From: Bradyrhizobium sp. 138
GTDB lineage: Bacteria > Pseudomonadota > Alphaproteobacteria > Rhizobiales > Xanthobacteraceae
Assembly: GCF_023074075.1 (NCBI RefSeq)
Contig: NZ_JADPKT010000072.1
Coordinates: 106,630-170,629, forward strand
DNA: 64,000 bases
Direction: 5' to 3'
Under the pieces are notes generated by a model. That model saw only the letters and a list, made by a program, of their open reading frames with translations. It made no database searches and was not told the DNA's origin. This document shows positions 9,327 to 18,596 of this stretch, piece after piece. The stretch's first letter is position 1, and each line of letters starts with the position of its first letter. A program made the translations under genes and the position numbers.

Positions 9327-11254
9327 TGGATTACGCAGGCCGCGTCGCGCAGGCCGACACCTATCCGAAGATGCTCCGGCTCAATGCAAAGGAGCATGGA
9401 AACGAGATCGCATTGCGCGAGAAGGATCTCGGGCTCTGGCGGCTGTTCACCTGGAACGACTATCAGACCCGCGTGCGCGACTTCGCGCTCGGTCTTCTCG
9501 AAATGGGCCTTGGCCGCGGCGACGTCATCGGCATCATCGGCGACAACCGGCCGGACTGGGTGGCGGCGGAGGTGGCGACGCACGCCATCGGCGGCCTCAG
9601 CCTCGGACTTTATCGCGACGTGCTCGACGAGGAGGCCTCCTATCTGCTCAACTATGGCGAGGCGCAGCTCGTCTTCGCCGAGGACGAGGAACAGGTCGAC
9701 AAGCTGCTCACCCTCGCCGAGCGTGCGCCGAAGCTGAAGCACATCATCTATTCCGATCCGCGTGGGATGCGCAAATACGACGATCCCAGGCTGATGTCGG
9801 CCGAGAAGTTTGCCGAGCTCGGCCGGGCACGTGCCGCGCGCGACCCGGAGCTTTACGACAGACTGGTCGATGCCACCAAGGGCGAGGACGTCGCGATCCT
9901 CTGCACGACGTCGGGCACCACGTCCCATCCCAAGCTCGCGATGCTCGCCGCCGGCCGCGTGCTCGGCCACTGCGCGACCTATCTTGCCTTCGACCCCAAG
10001 GGTCCGGACGACGAATACGTCTCGGTGCTGCCGCTGCCGTGGATCATGGAGCAGGTCTACGTGCTCGGCAAAGGCCTGCTCTGCCGGATGAAGATCAACT
10101 TCGTCGAAGAGCCGGATACGATGATGAACGATCTGCGCGAGATCGCGCCGACGTTCGTGCTGTTCGCGCCTCGCGTCTGGGAGTCCATCGCGGCCGACGT
10201 CCGCGCCAAGGTGATGGATGCGACGCCCCTCAAGCAGCGCCTGTTCGACGTCGGCATGAAGTCGGGGCTTGCTGCGCTCGAACAGGGCAAGCGCTCCGGC
10301 CTTGCCGACGCGATCCTGTTCCGCGCGCTGCGCGACCGTCTCGGCTTCACCCGGCTGCGCTCGGCCGCGACCGGCGGCGCGGCGCTCGGCCCCGAGACCT
10401 TCAAGTTCTTCCAGGCCATGGGCGTGCCGCTGCGCACGTTGTACGGCCAGACCGAGCTGCTCGGGGCCTACACGCTGCATCCCGAGGGCAAGGTCGACCC
10501 TGATACTACCGGCGTGCCGATGTCCGACAATGTCGAGATCCGCATCGACAATCCCGACGTCCACGGCGTCGGCGAGATCGTGGTGCGGCATCCCAACATG
10601 TTCCTCGGCTATTACAAGAATCCCGAGGCCAGCGCCGCCGACGTCAGGGACGGCTGGATGTTGTCGGGCGATGCCGGCTATTTCAACGCGAACCAGCAGC
10701 TCGTCGTCATCGACCGCATCAAGGATCTCGCCGAGACCTCGCGCGGCGAGCGCTTCTCGCCGCAATTCATCGAGAACAAGCTGAAATTCTCGCCCTATAT
10801 CGCCGAAGCCGTCGTGCTGGGCGCCGGCCGTGACGCGCTCGCGGCGATCATCTGCATCCGTTACTCCATCATCTCGAAATGGGCGGAGAAGAACCGCCTC
10901 TCCTTCACGACCTACAGCGATCTCGCCTCGCGGCCCGAGGTCTATGCGCTGCTCCAGAAGGAGGTCGAGACCGTCAACGCCACGCTGCCGCCGGCCCAGC
11001 GCATCTCGCGCTTCCTGCTGCTCTACAAGGAGCTCGACGCCGACGACGGCGAGCTCACCCGCACAAGAAAGGTGCGCCGCAGCGTCATCAACGAGAAATA
11101 TGCTGGGATCATCGACGCCATCTATCGCGGCGATGCCGACATCCCCGTCGACACCGTGATCCGCTTCCAGGACGGCACGACCCAGCGCGTGCGGACGACC
11201 CTGCGCGTGGTGGATCTCCGCGGGCATGGGCAGATGGCGGAGGCGGCGGAGTGA
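9323..11254 (+). CDS. AMP-dependent acyl-CoA synthetase-like protein
   Basis: 643 residues, of the long-chain acyl-CoA synthetase (FAA1/FadD) type. The P-loop reads TTSGTTSHPK, with Ser in place of the usual Gly. The downstream YGQTE motif, GDAGYF and the DRIKDLAETSRGE hinge are all recognisable. The reaction would be ATP-dependent formation of an acyl-CoA. Its place inside a HAAT uptake operon, translationally coupled to the ATPase upstream, suggests that imported carboxylic acid is trapped as a CoA thioester. The substrate cannot be read from the sequence. Confidence 0.85.
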   Translation: MMDYAGRVAQADTYPKMLRLNAKEHGNEIALREKDLGLWRLFTWNDYQTRVRDFALGLLEMGLGRGDVIGIIGDNRPDWVAAEVATHAIGGLSLGLYRDVLDEEASYLLNYGEAQLVFAEDEEQVDKLLTLAERAPKLKHIIYSDPRGMRKYDDPRLMSAEKFAELGRARAARDPELYDRLVDATKGEDVAILCTTSGTTSHPKLAMLAAGRVLGHCATYLAFDPKGPDDEYVSVLPLPWIMEQVYVLGKGLLCRMKINFVEEPDTMMNDLREIAPTFVLFAPRVWESIAADVRAKVMDATPLKQRLFDVGMKSGLAALEQGKRSGLADAILFRALRDRLGFTRLRSAATGGAALGPETFKFFQAMGVPLRTLYGQTELLGAYTLHPEGKVDPDTTGVPMSDNVEIRIDNPDVHGVGEIVVRHPNMFLGYYKNPEASAADVRDGWMLSGDAGYFNANQQLVVIDRIKDLAETSRGERFSPQFIENKLKFSPYIAEAVVLGAGRDALAAIICIRYSIISKWAEKNRLSFTTYSDLASRPEVYALLQKEVETVNATLPPAQRISRFLLLYKELDADDGELTRTRKVRRSVINEKYAGIIDAIYRGDADIPVDTVIRFQDGTTQRVRTTLRVVDLRGHGQMAEAAE

Positions 11255-11298
11255 TTTCTTTTTACACCGCGCTCACCCGTCTTCGCTTCGCGAAGCCA

Positions 11299-11321
11299 CC
11301 CTCTCCCACAAGGGGAGAGGG
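11299..11321. repeat. Intergenic palindromic repeat between ligase and permease genes
   Basis: A perfect 9-bp inverted repeat CCCTCTCCC/GGGAGAGGG with a 5-base loop, preceded by the small palindrome CTTCGCGAAG. It lies in the 106-bp gap 11255-11360. It resembles a palindromic element that I recall scattered between rhizobial genes. It may attenuate or stabilise the operon mRNA. Confidence 0.6.
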
Positions 11322-11360
11322 CGCACCGTCATCGCTTCAGCACTTTGCGCGGACATCGAC

Positions 11361-12254
11361 ATGAACACCGGCTTCCTCATCCAGCTCCTGGTCAACGGCC
11401 TCGTGGTCGGCACGCTCTATGGCGTGGTCGCAATGTCGTTCGTGCTGATCTACAAGGCGACGCAGGTCGTCAACTTCGCGCAGGGCGAGCTGCTGCTGGT
11501 CGGCGCCTGGGTTTGCTGGGCGCTGCTGGCGAAGTACCAGGTGCCGTTCTGGATCGGCATGCCGATGACGCTGGTGTTCATGTTCGTGTTCGGCATTGCG
11601 GTGCAGGTCCTCATCCTGCGACCGATGATCGGCGAGCCCATTATTTCCGTCATCATGGTGACGATCGGGCTCTCCACCGTGCTGCAGGCGACGCTGAAAT
11701 GGATGTTCGGCGTCAATCCCCAGCCGTTCCCGCGCGTGTTCGAGAGCCAGTCGGTCAGCCTGTTCGGCCTCCAGATCCAGACTGTCTATGTCATGAGCCT
11801 CGTGGTGTCGGTCGCGATGATGATCGGCATGGCCTGGTTCTTCCGCGCCTCCAAATATGGTCTTGCGATGCGCGCCACCGCGTTCAACCAGCAGGTCGCG
11901 CAATCGCTCGGCATCTCCGTCAAGAGCGTGTTCGCGATGGCCTGGGCGATCTCGGCGACGGTGTCGGCGGTTGCGGGTGTCGTCGTCGCCGTCGTGAACG
12001 GCGTGTCCTCGGGCCTTGCCGCCTACGGCATCAAGGTATTTCCGGCGGCGATCCTCGGCGGGCTCGACTCCGTCGGTGGTGCCGTGCTCGGCGGCATCAT
12101 CATCGGCCTGCTCGAGAACGTCGCCCAATATGTCGACAGCGAGTACCTGCACTGGGGCAATCTCTACGAGATCGCGCCGTTCTACGTCCTCATCATCGTG
12201 CTGATGATCAAGCCCTACGGGCTGTTCGGCACCCATGACATCGAGCGGATCTGA
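11361..12254 (+). CDS. livH: HAAT-family ABC permease, LivH type
   Basis: 297 residues from ATG 11361; the open frame reaches back to 11226, but that part reads through the palindromic repeat. About eight membrane segments are visible, with the family signatures GTLYGVVAMSFVLIYKATQV and VVNFAQGELL near the N-terminus and the EAA-like loop AILGGLDSVGGAVLGG near the C-terminus. It forms the channel with the LivM-type permease that starts 4 bases after it ends. Confidence 0.9.
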   Translation: MNTGFLIQLLVNGLVVGTLYGVVAMSFVLIYKATQVVNFAQGELLLVGAWVCWALLAKYQVPFWIGMPMTLVFMFVFGIAVQVLILRPMIGEPIISVIMVTIGLSTVLQATLKWMFGVNPQPFPRVFESQSVSLFGLQIQTVYVMSLVVSVAMMIGMAWFFRASKYGLAMRATAFNQQVAQSLGISVKSVFAMAWAISATVSAVAGVVVAVVNGVSSGLAAYGIKVFPAAILGGLDSVGGAVLGGIIIGLLENVAQYVDSEYLHWGNLYEIAPFYVLIIVLMIKPYGLFGTHDIERI

Positions 12255-12257
12255 CCC

Positions 12258-13331
12258 ATGGCCGGCCCTGCCCTCATTCCTGCTGGTGATTTCCGCACCT
12301 CGTACGCGGTGGACACCACGATCTTCCCGACCACCACCAGCCGCAACTTCGCCATCGCGGGCGTAGCGCTGCTGTGCCTCGCGCCGCAATTCTTCAGCGG
12401 CTACTGGCTCAGCATCCTGATCCAGATCGGCATCTTCTCGATCGCGGCACTCGGCCTCAACATCCTCGTCGGCTTCACCGGCCAGATCTCGATCGGGCAC
12501 GCCGCCTTCTTCCTGCTCGGCGCCTTCACCTCGGCCTACATCTCCAACAACGCGCCGATCCCCGTATTCTTCGCAATCCCGCTCGCTGGCGTCGTCACCG
12601 CGCTGGTCGGCCTGATCTTCGGCATCCCGGCGGCGCGGCTGAAGGGGCTGTACCTCGTCATCGCAACGCTCGCCGCGCAATACATCCTGCTCGATTTTTT
12701 CTCCCGTGCCGAATGGTTCTCCGGCGGATCGGTGCCGGCGAGCGCGGAGCCGTTCTCGATCTTCGGCTACACGCTGCGGGGTGACAGACAGTATTTCTAC
12801 GTCGTGCTGGCCTATGTGCTTCTAAGCTACATCCTCGTCACCAATCTGATGCGCACCCGCGACGGCCGCGCGCTGGTGGCGATCCGCGACCACTATCTCT
12901 CCGCGGAGATCATGGGCATCAACCTGACGAAATACCGCACGCTGTCGTTCGGACTCGCCGCCTTTTTCGCCGGCATCGCAGGCGCGCTCTACGCGCATTA
13001 CCAGCTCGTGGTGTCGCAGGAGGGCTTCGGCATCGAGCGCTCGATCCTGTTCCTCGCCATGATCATCATCGGCGGTACCGGCTCGATCATGGGGACGCTG
13101 ATGGGCACCGCCTTCGTGGTGCTGCTGCCGGAGTCCATGGAATTCATCAGCCTGTACCTGAAGGGCGGCGCGATCGACAAGGCGCTGTCGCTCAACACCA
13201 ACATCACCTTCCTGCGCGAGATCGCGATCGGGGTGATCATCATCGCGTTCCTGATGTTCGAGCCTGACGGGCTCGCGCATCGCTGGCGGCAGATCAAGGC
13301 GTACTGGAAACTCTACCCGTTCTCGCATTGA
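12258..13331 (+). CDS. livM: HAAT-family ABC permease, LivM type
   Basis: 357 residues with roughly ten hydrophobic segments. The N-terminal core ALGLNILVGFTGQISIGHAA and the cytoplasmic loop IIIGGTGSIMGTLMG are LivM hallmarks. An N-terminal extension of about 40 residues precedes the first membrane segment. It is the partner of the preceding LivH-type protein in the inner membrane. Confidence 0.9.
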   Translation: MAGPALIPAGDFRTSYAVDTTIFPTTTSRNFAIAGVALLCLAPQFFSGYWLSILIQIGIFSIAALGLNILVGFTGQISIGHAAFFLLGAFTSAYISNNAPIPVFFAIPLAGVVTALVGLIFGIPAARLKGLYLVIATLAAQYILLDFFSRAEWFSGGSVPASAEPFSIFGYTLRGDRQYFYVVLAYVLLSYILVTNLMRTRDGRALVAIRDHYLSAEIMGINLTKYRTLSFGLAAFFAGIAGALYAHYQLVVSQEGFGIERSILFLAMIIIGGTGSIMGTLMGTAFVVLLPESMEFISLYLKGGAIDKALSLNTNITFLREIAIGVIIIAFLMFEPDGLAHRWRQIKAYWKLYPFSH

Positions 13332-13379
13332 GCGCGGGCAACTAACTTCGCTTAAACAATAAACAGGAGGAACCGACCC

Positions 13380-14663
13380 ATGACGATGAAGTCCCTTTTG
13401 AGCACCGCATCGCTCGCCATCGCGATCGCCGCATTTTCGGCGGGCGCGCAGGCGCAGATCGCGATTGGGCACCTCGCCGACTATTCCGGCGGCACCTCCG
13501 ACGTTGGCACGCCCTTTGGCCAGGCCGTCGCCGACACCTTCGCGTGGGTCAACAAGAACGGCGGCGTCGGCGGTAAGCAGGTCAACCTCGACACCAACGA
13601 TTATGGCTACCAGGTGCCTCGCGCGATCGCGCTGTACAAGAAATGGTCGGCGCCAGACAGCAAGGTCGCCGCGATCATGGGCTGGGGCACCGCCGACACC
13701 GAGGCGCTGACCGGCTTCCTCGCCCAAGACAAGATTCCCGACATGTCCGGCTCCTATGCCGCCGCCCTCACCGATCCCGAAGGCGTCAGTGGCAAGGCCA
13801 AGCCCGCGCCCTACAATTTCTTCTATGGCCCGAGCTATTCGGACGCGCTGCGCGCGATGCTGATGTGGGCCGCCGAGGACTGGAAGGCCAAGGGTAAGTC
13901 CGGCAAGCCGAAATTCGTGCACATGGGCGCCAACCATCCCTATCCCAACGCGCCGAAGGCCGCCGGTGAGGCGATGGCGCAGGAGCTCGGCTTCGAGGTG
14001 CTGCCGCCGCTGGTGTTCGCGCTCGCGCCGGGTGACTACAGCGCGCAGTGCCTGAGCCTGAAATCCTCGGGCGCCAACTACGCCTATCTCGGCAACACCG
14101 CCGCCTCCAACATCTCGGTGATGAAGGCCTGCAAGACCGCCGGCGTCGAGATCCAGTTCATGGGCAATGTCTGGGGCATGGACGAGAACGCCGCCAAGAC
14201 CGCAGGCGATGCCGCCAACGGCGTGATCTTCCCCTTGCGCACCGCGGTGAGCTGGGGCGGCGATGCGCCCGGCATGAAGACATTGATGGAAATCTCGAAG
14301 ATGTCCGACGCCAGCGGCAAGGTTTATCGTCCCGTGCACTACGTCGCGGCCGTCTGCTCGGCGCTCTACATGAAGGAGGCGATCGACTGGGCCGCCAAGA
14401 ACGGCGGCGCCACCGGTGAGAACGTCGCCAAGGGGTTTTACCAGAAGAAGGATTGGGTGCCGGCCGGAATGGAAGGCGTCTGCAATCCCTCGACCTGGAC
14501 CGACAAGGACCATCGCGGCACGCTGAAGGTCGATCTCTATCGCACCAAGATCTCGGGCGCGACCGACGGCGACCTCAACGATCTCATGACCAAGGGCACG
14601 ATTAAGCTCGAGAAGGTCAAGACCGTCGAGCTGCCGCGTAAGCCGGAATTGCTGGGTTGGTAA
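13380..14663 (+). CDS. Periplasmic substrate-binding protein of HAAT transporter
   Basis: 427 residues. The start follows a strong AGGAGG site. Residues 1-25 form a Sec signal peptide ending GAQA. The mature part has the Peripla_BP_6 fold: IGHLADYSGGTSDVG at the start, VNKNGGVGGKQVNL, and a mid-region GWGTADTEALTGF that contributes to the ligand pocket in this family. At more than 400 residues it is longer than the amino-acid binders LivK/LivJ. It resembles binders of aromatic or other organic acids, which agrees with the ligases in the operon but does not define the ligand. Confidence 0.88.
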   Translation: MTMKSLLSTASLAIAIAAFSAGAQAQIAIGHLADYSGGTSDVGTPFGQAVADTFAWVNKNGGVGGKQVNLDTNDYGYQVPRAIALYKKWSAPDSKVAAIMGWGTADTEALTGFLAQDKIPDMSGSYAAALTDPEGVSGKAKPAPYNFFYGPSYSDALRAMLMWAAEDWKAKGKSGKPKFVHMGANHPYPNAPKAAGEAMAQELGFEVLPPLVFALAPGDYSAQCLSLKSSGANYAYLGNTAASNISVMKACKTAGVEIQFMGNVWGMDENAAKTAGDAANGVIFPLRTAVSWGGDAPGMKTLMEISKMSDASGKVYRPVHYVAAVCSALYMKEAIDWAAKNGGATGENVAKGFYQKKDWVPAGMEGVCNPSTWTDKDHRGTLKVDLYRTKISGATDGDLNDLMTKGTIKLEKVKTVELPRKPELLGW

Positions 14664-14679
14664 TGCAAACTCAGACGTT

Positions 14680-14781
14680 ATGGCCGGGCAAAAGCGCGAA
14701 GCGCGTCTTCGCACAGATGTCCCGGCCATCCACGCCTGACCTTACGGCAAGTACGTGGATGCCCGGGACAAGCCCGGGCAT
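14680..14781. repeat. Dispersed intergenic repeat with nested palindromes
   Basis: Three inverted repeats are nested here: ATGGCCGGG/CCCGGCCAT (14680-14688 with 14721-14729), ATCCACG/CGTGGAT (about 14728 and 14754), and ATGCCCGGG/CCCGGGCAT (14759-14767 with 14773-14781, loop of 5). The element fills most of the 148-bp gap before the LivF-type gene and looks like a common rhizobial intergenic repeat. The last hairpin could reduce read-through into the ATPase gene. Confidence 0.7.
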
Positions 14782-14811
14782 GACGAGCGTAGCAATTTGG
14801 TAGACACACCG

Positions 14812-15651
14812 ATGACCGATACCCTCGAAGCGTCCCGCACCAAGCCAACCGCCGTGGCGTCCGCTCCCCTCCTCGCCGTGCGCAACATCGAGGTCGTCTA
14901 TGACGACGTCATCCTGGTGCTGCGCGGGCTCAGCTTAGAGGTGCCCAAAGGCGCGATTGTGGCGCTGCTGGGCGCCAACGGCGCCGGCAAGTCGACGACG
15001 CTGAAGGCGATCTCGGGGCTGCTCAAGACCGAGGACGGCGAGGTCACGCGCGGTGAGATCCTGTTCGAAGGCGAGCGCATCAACGGCATCGATCCGGACA
15101 AGATCGTCCGCCGCGGCATCTTCCAGGTGATGGAGGGCCGGCGCATCGTTGCCGACATGACGTCGCTGGAGAACCTCAAGCTCGGCGCCTTCACCCGCAG
15201 GGATCGGGAGGTCGATTCCGACCTCGATATGGTCTTCAACTACTTCCCGCGCCTGAAGGAGCGTACCGGCCTTGCCGGCTATCTCTCCGGCGGCGAGCAA
15301 CAGATGCTTGCGATCGGCCGCGCGCTGATGGCGCGCCCGAAGATGATCCTGATGGACGAGCCGTCCATGGGTCTGTCGCCGCTGCTGGTGAAAGAGGTGT
15401 TCTCGATCATCCAGAAGATCAACCGCGACCTCGGCGTCACCATCCTCCTGGTGGAGCAGAACGCGCGCGCCGCGCTGTCGGTGGCGAGCCACGGCTACAT
15501 CATGGAGCAGGGCAAGGTCGTGCTCGACGGTACCGCCGACGAATTGCGCGACAACGAGGACGTCAAGGAATTCTACCTCGGCGGCGCCGGCGACCAGCGC
15601 AAGAGCTTCAAGAACCTCAAGAGCTTCAAGCGGCGCAAGCGGTGGCTCTAA
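14812..15651 (+). CDS. livF: ABC transporter ATPase, LivF type
   Basis: 279 residues from ATG 14812; the open frame begins at 14755 within the repeat. Walker A is GANGAGKS, the Q-loop region FQVMEGRRIVADMT is typical of LivF, the signature is LSGGEQQ and Walker B is MILMDEPS. It pairs with the LivG-type ATPase at 8502. The C-terminus carries a basic tail (KSFKNLKSFKRRKRW) that contains a short internal duplication and is not usual for the family. Its 3' end overlaps the convergent epimerase gene by 4 bases. Confidence 0.9.
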   Translation: MTDTLEASRTKPTAVASAPLLAVRNIEVVYDDVILVLRGLSLEVPKGAIVALLGANGAGKSTTLKAISGLLKTEDGEVTRGEILFEGERINGIDPDKIVRRGIFQVMEGRRIVADMTSLENLKLGAFTRRDREVDSDLDMVFNYFPRLKERTGLAGYLSGGEQQMLAIGRALMARPKMILMDEPSMGLSPLLVKEVFSIIQKINRDLGVTILLVEQNARAALSVASHGYIMEQGKVVLDGTADELRDNEDVKEFYLGGAGDQRKSFKNLKSFKRRKRWL

Positions 15652-16799
15652 CCCAGCACCTGCTCCGCTTCCGTGACTGCGCAGAGAACATGATAGAACG
15701 ACGACGCGGGAATGGTGTCGATCAGCGACTTGCCGTCGCGATCGAACTGGTCGTACCAGCCGCCCCTTACGGGATGGCTGAGATAATGCCGTTCGAGCCG
15801 CACCAGCGCCGCACGCGCCTCGTCCGCCGCACCCGCCTCGCCGGACTCGGCCTGCGCGATCCACGCCTTCGCGATCTCGGTCTGCGGCCAAAGTCGGCGC
15901 GTGCTGCGGCGAATGTTGCCAGTATCGCCCCCCTCGTCGATCAAGCAGCCGGTGGCCTCGTCGCGATAGCGCAGCGCGGTCGCCAGGAGTTCGGCGCGCC
16001 GCTGCCCGGTCGGGCAACCCGTGATGCGTTCGAACCCCTTCAGGAGCCAGACCCACTCCGCCTGGTGGCCCGGCTCGACGCTGACCGGCTCGATCTTCGA
16101 CCAGTCCTCCTCGAAATACTCGGTCAGGATGCGCTTCTGCTTGTCGTAGAGATTGGCCAGGAACAGCGCGAAGAATTCGCCGGCACGGTTCTGGAACGAC
16201 AGATCATGGGTCGCGTCGAAACACGCGATCATCGCCTCGAACAGATGCATGTGCGGGTTCTGCCGGCGCGGCAGCGACACCGGCAGGCCTTCGTGCACGC
16301 CGCCATGCGGCGAGCGGAGATGGCCGTCGAGGAAAGCGAGCAGCGCGTCGATCTCGGCACGAACCTGCGCGTCCTGGTCGAGCGCGTAGACGGTCGCGAG
16401 CGCGAACAGGATGAAGGCGTGGTCGTAGGCGTCGCGCCGGCCGTCGAGCACCGCGCCCTCCGGCGTCAGCCGGTGCACATAACCGGGCCGGCCGTCAGGC
16501 GCCCTGGCTTTGGCCAGCAGATGCTCCAGCCCCTTCAGCGCGATGGCGCGCCCCTCGGGGTACCAACCCATCTGGGCGGCCTTGGCATAGCACCAGATCT
16601 GGCGGGCCTGCACGAACACGCGCCGCGGAGCGGCCGCATCCGCAGTACCGTCGCGGTGCAGCCGGTCGATGAAGCCGCCCGCGGCATGATCCCAGCCGAC
16701 CGTCGACCACAGCGGCAGCGCCTCGCCAATCATGCGGCGCTTCAGGCGCGCGACGACATCCGCAGCCTCATCTGCCGCAATGTTTCCTACGTCCGCCAT
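15648..16799 (-). CDS. AGE-family sugar epimerase/isomerase
   Basis: 383 residues from ATG 16799, preceded by AAGGGGA; the open frame to 17048 overlaps the divergent ligase gene and is rejected. It has the (alpha/alpha)6-barrel N-acylglucosamine 2-epimerase/mannose isomerase pattern: GGFIDRLHRDG near the N-terminus, RPGYVHRLTPEGAVLD, a central PHMHLFEA and C-terminal GGWYDQFDRDG. His and Glu residues in these motifs correspond to active-site positions of the family. It probably interconverts mannose/fructose/glucose-type sugars or cellobiose-like disaccharides. The relation to the flanking uptake operon is unclear. Confidence 0.85.
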   Translation of the reverse strand: MADVGNIAADEAADVVARLKRRMIGEALPLWSTVGWDHAAGGFIDRLHRDGTADAAAPRRVFVQARQIWCYAKAAQMGWYPEGRAIALKGLEHLLAKARAPDGRPGYVHRLTPEGAVLDGRRDAYDHAFILFALATVYALDQDAQVRAEIDALLAFLDGHLRSPHGGVHEGLPVSLPRRQNPHMHLFEAMIACFDATHDLSFQNRAGEFFALFLANLYDKQKRILTEYFEEDWSKIEPVSVEPGHQAEWVWLLKGFERITGCPTGQRRAELLATALRYRDEATGCLIDEGGDTGNIRRSTRRLWPQTEIAKAWIAQAESGEAGAADEARAALVRLERHYLSHPVRGGWYDQFDRDGKSLIDTIPASSFYHVLCAVTEAEQVLG

Positions 16800-16885
16800 C
16801 GGGTCCCCTTCACGCCTCGCCAATGGCGGTCTGATACCCATGCCGGTGGCGGCGCGCAACGGATGCCAACACGGAAAGAACAACC

Positions 16886-18109
16886 ATGACCGCCCATTAC
16901 GACGCCCGCGAGACGCGCGAGCCAGCAGCGCGCGAGGCCGATCTGTTCTCCCACCTGCCGGAGGTGCTGCGAGCCGCGATAGCCGCCCCCGCCTATGCCG
17001 AGCGGCTGAGGGGTCTCGATCCCGCCGCCGTGACCTCCAGAGCGGCACTGGCGGGTCTGCCGGTGTTGCGCAAGTCGGAACTGCCCGCCCTGCATAAGGC
17101 CTCTGCGCCCTTCGGAGGCTTCGTGGCGGCGGCCCCCGGCTCGTTCGCCCGCCTCTTCACCTCCCCAGGGCCGATCTTCGAGCCGGAGGGACGGCAGGCC
17201 GACCCCTGGCGCGGCGCAAGGGCGCTGTTCGCGGCCGGGTTCCGCCCCGATGACGTCGTCCTCAACACCTTCAGCTACCATCTCACCCCCGGAGGCTTCA
17301 TCTTCGATGCATCGGCGCGTGCGCTCGGCTGCGCCGTGATCCCGGCAGGGCCCGGCAATACGGAACAGCAATTCGAACTGATCGAGGCCTACCGGCCGGT
17401 CGGCTACAGCGGCACGCCGGACTTCCTGAAGATATTGCTCGATGCTGCGGCGAGCTCGGGCCGCGACGTCTCCTCGATCAAGCGCGCGCTGGTCTCAGGT
17501 GCCGCGTTCCCGCCCTCGCTCCAGGCCGAGATCAAGACGCGCGGCCTCGACGCCTACCAAGCCTTCGGCACCGCCGATCTCGGCCTCATCGCATTCGAGA
17601 CCGAGGCGCGTGAAGGCATGGTCGTCAACGAGGACCTGATCCTGGAGATCGTCAAGCCAGGTACCGGCGATCCCGTGACGCCAGGCGACGTCGGCGAGAT
17701 CGTCGTCACCTCGCTCGACCCGCACCATCCCTGGATCCGGCTTGCGCTCGGCGACCTCACCGCGGCCTTGCCCGGCACGAGCCCGTGCGGGCGTACTAAC
17801 ATGCGCATCAAGGGCTGGATGGGCCGCGCCGACCAGACCACCAAGGTCAAAGGCATGTTTGTCCGTCCCGAGCAGATCGCCGAGATCGGCAAGCGGCATT
17901 CCGAGCTCGGAAGACTGCGCCTGATCGTCACCCGACAGGGCGAGGCCGACGCGATGACACTGAAAGCGGAAACTGCGACCGCGAACGACGCCCTGCGCGA
18001 AGAGGTTGCGGCCAGCTTGCGCGCCGTGACGAAACTCGGTGGAAGCGTCGATCTGGTCGGTCCCGGCGCCCTGCCGAACGACGGCAAGGTGATCGCGGAC
18101 GAGCGCTAA
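16886..18109 (+). CDS. PaaK-like AMP-dependent ligase
   Basis: 407 residues, starting at ATG 16886 after GGAAAGAA. The overall order matches phenylacetate-CoA ligase: adenylation core with YSGTPDFLKILL, SGAAFPPSL, AFGTADLGLIAFE, then a C-terminal domain with KGMFVRPEQIAEI. The usual SSGTTG P-loop is replaced by a degenerate FTSPGPIFEP, so catalysis may differ. Family enzymes activate aromatic acids as CoA thioesters. It follows the ABC-uptake genes on the same strand and is probably part of the same catabolic unit. Confidence 0.8.
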   Translation: MTAHYDARETREPAAREADLFSHLPEVLRAAIAAPAYAERLRGLDPAAVTSRAALAGLPVLRKSELPALHKASAPFGGFVAAAPGSFARLFTSPGPIFEPEGRQADPWRGARALFAAGFRPDDVVLNTFSYHLTPGGFIFDASARALGCAVIPAGPGNTEQQFELIEAYRPVGYSGTPDFLKILLDAAASSGRDVSSIKRALVSGAAFPPSLQAEIKTRGLDAYQAFGTADLGLIAFETEAREGMVVNEDLILEIVKPGTGDPVTPGDVGEIVVTSLDPHHPWIRLALGDLTAALPGTSPCGRTNMRIKGWMGRADQTTKVKGMFVRPEQIAEIGKRHSELGRLRLIVTRQGEADAMTLKAETATANDALREEVAASLRAVTKLGGSVDLVGPGALPNDGKVIADER

Positions 18110-18596
18110 CGCTGACCTTGTTCCGGTAACAGCGAATATTTCGCAAAGCTACGCTCTGCTCAGGAGCAAAACTGCGCAAAACCCCCGGAATATCCGAGGC
18201 TTACGCGCCCTGTGGCGAGCGCCGGGCGGAAAATAACAGGGAATTCCGAACCGCTATCAGGGAATTCACAAGCAAAGAACAGGGAATCGGCCGAGCCGAA
18301 GCAGGGAAAAGCCGATCAACGGCAATGGAAATGGCCGGAGAGCTCTCCAGCTTGCGCGCCTCGAGCGATCCTTCTTCTCGTGAATGCAGAGCAGTTTGTC
18401 ACGCCCTTGTGATGGAATTCGAAAACGCGATGGGAGACCTCTACATTCGCCAATTGGACTCGCCCGCTACCCCCATAGCCCTCCGAATCCGCAATATCGG
18501 ATTTTGAGCGTTTACCACCCCGGTGCGCCGCGCTGCGCTGAAGCTCCATCTTGGGCTAGCGTTTCTCCGGACCAGCGAACCGAAGGAGAGACGAAC
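18110..18596. other. Intergenic region at left border of accessory island
   Basis: 487 bp without a convincing gene. The section 18236-18290 contains the motif CAGGGAAT three times at about 21-22-base spacing, followed by CCGAGCCGAAGCAGGGAAAA. I recall similar motif runs beside rhizobial accessory regions. It marks the change from conserved uptake genes to island genes. I saw no tRNA gene and no clear attachment site. Confidence 0.5.

Noticed and set aside
9254..11227. Long minus-strand open frame opposite the acyl-CoA synthetase gene
   Set aside because: His/Asp/Arg-rich translation typical of the antisense of a GC-rich gene; the plus strand encodes a clear enzyme.
12822..14729. Long minus-strand open frame opposite the permease and binding-protein genes
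   Set aside because: It is an antisense shadow running through two confident genes and the intergenic repeat.
18110..18596. Possible tRNA or attachment site at the island border
   Set aside because: No cloverleaf or CCA-flanked structure could be made out by eye, and no matching repeat was found at the other side.
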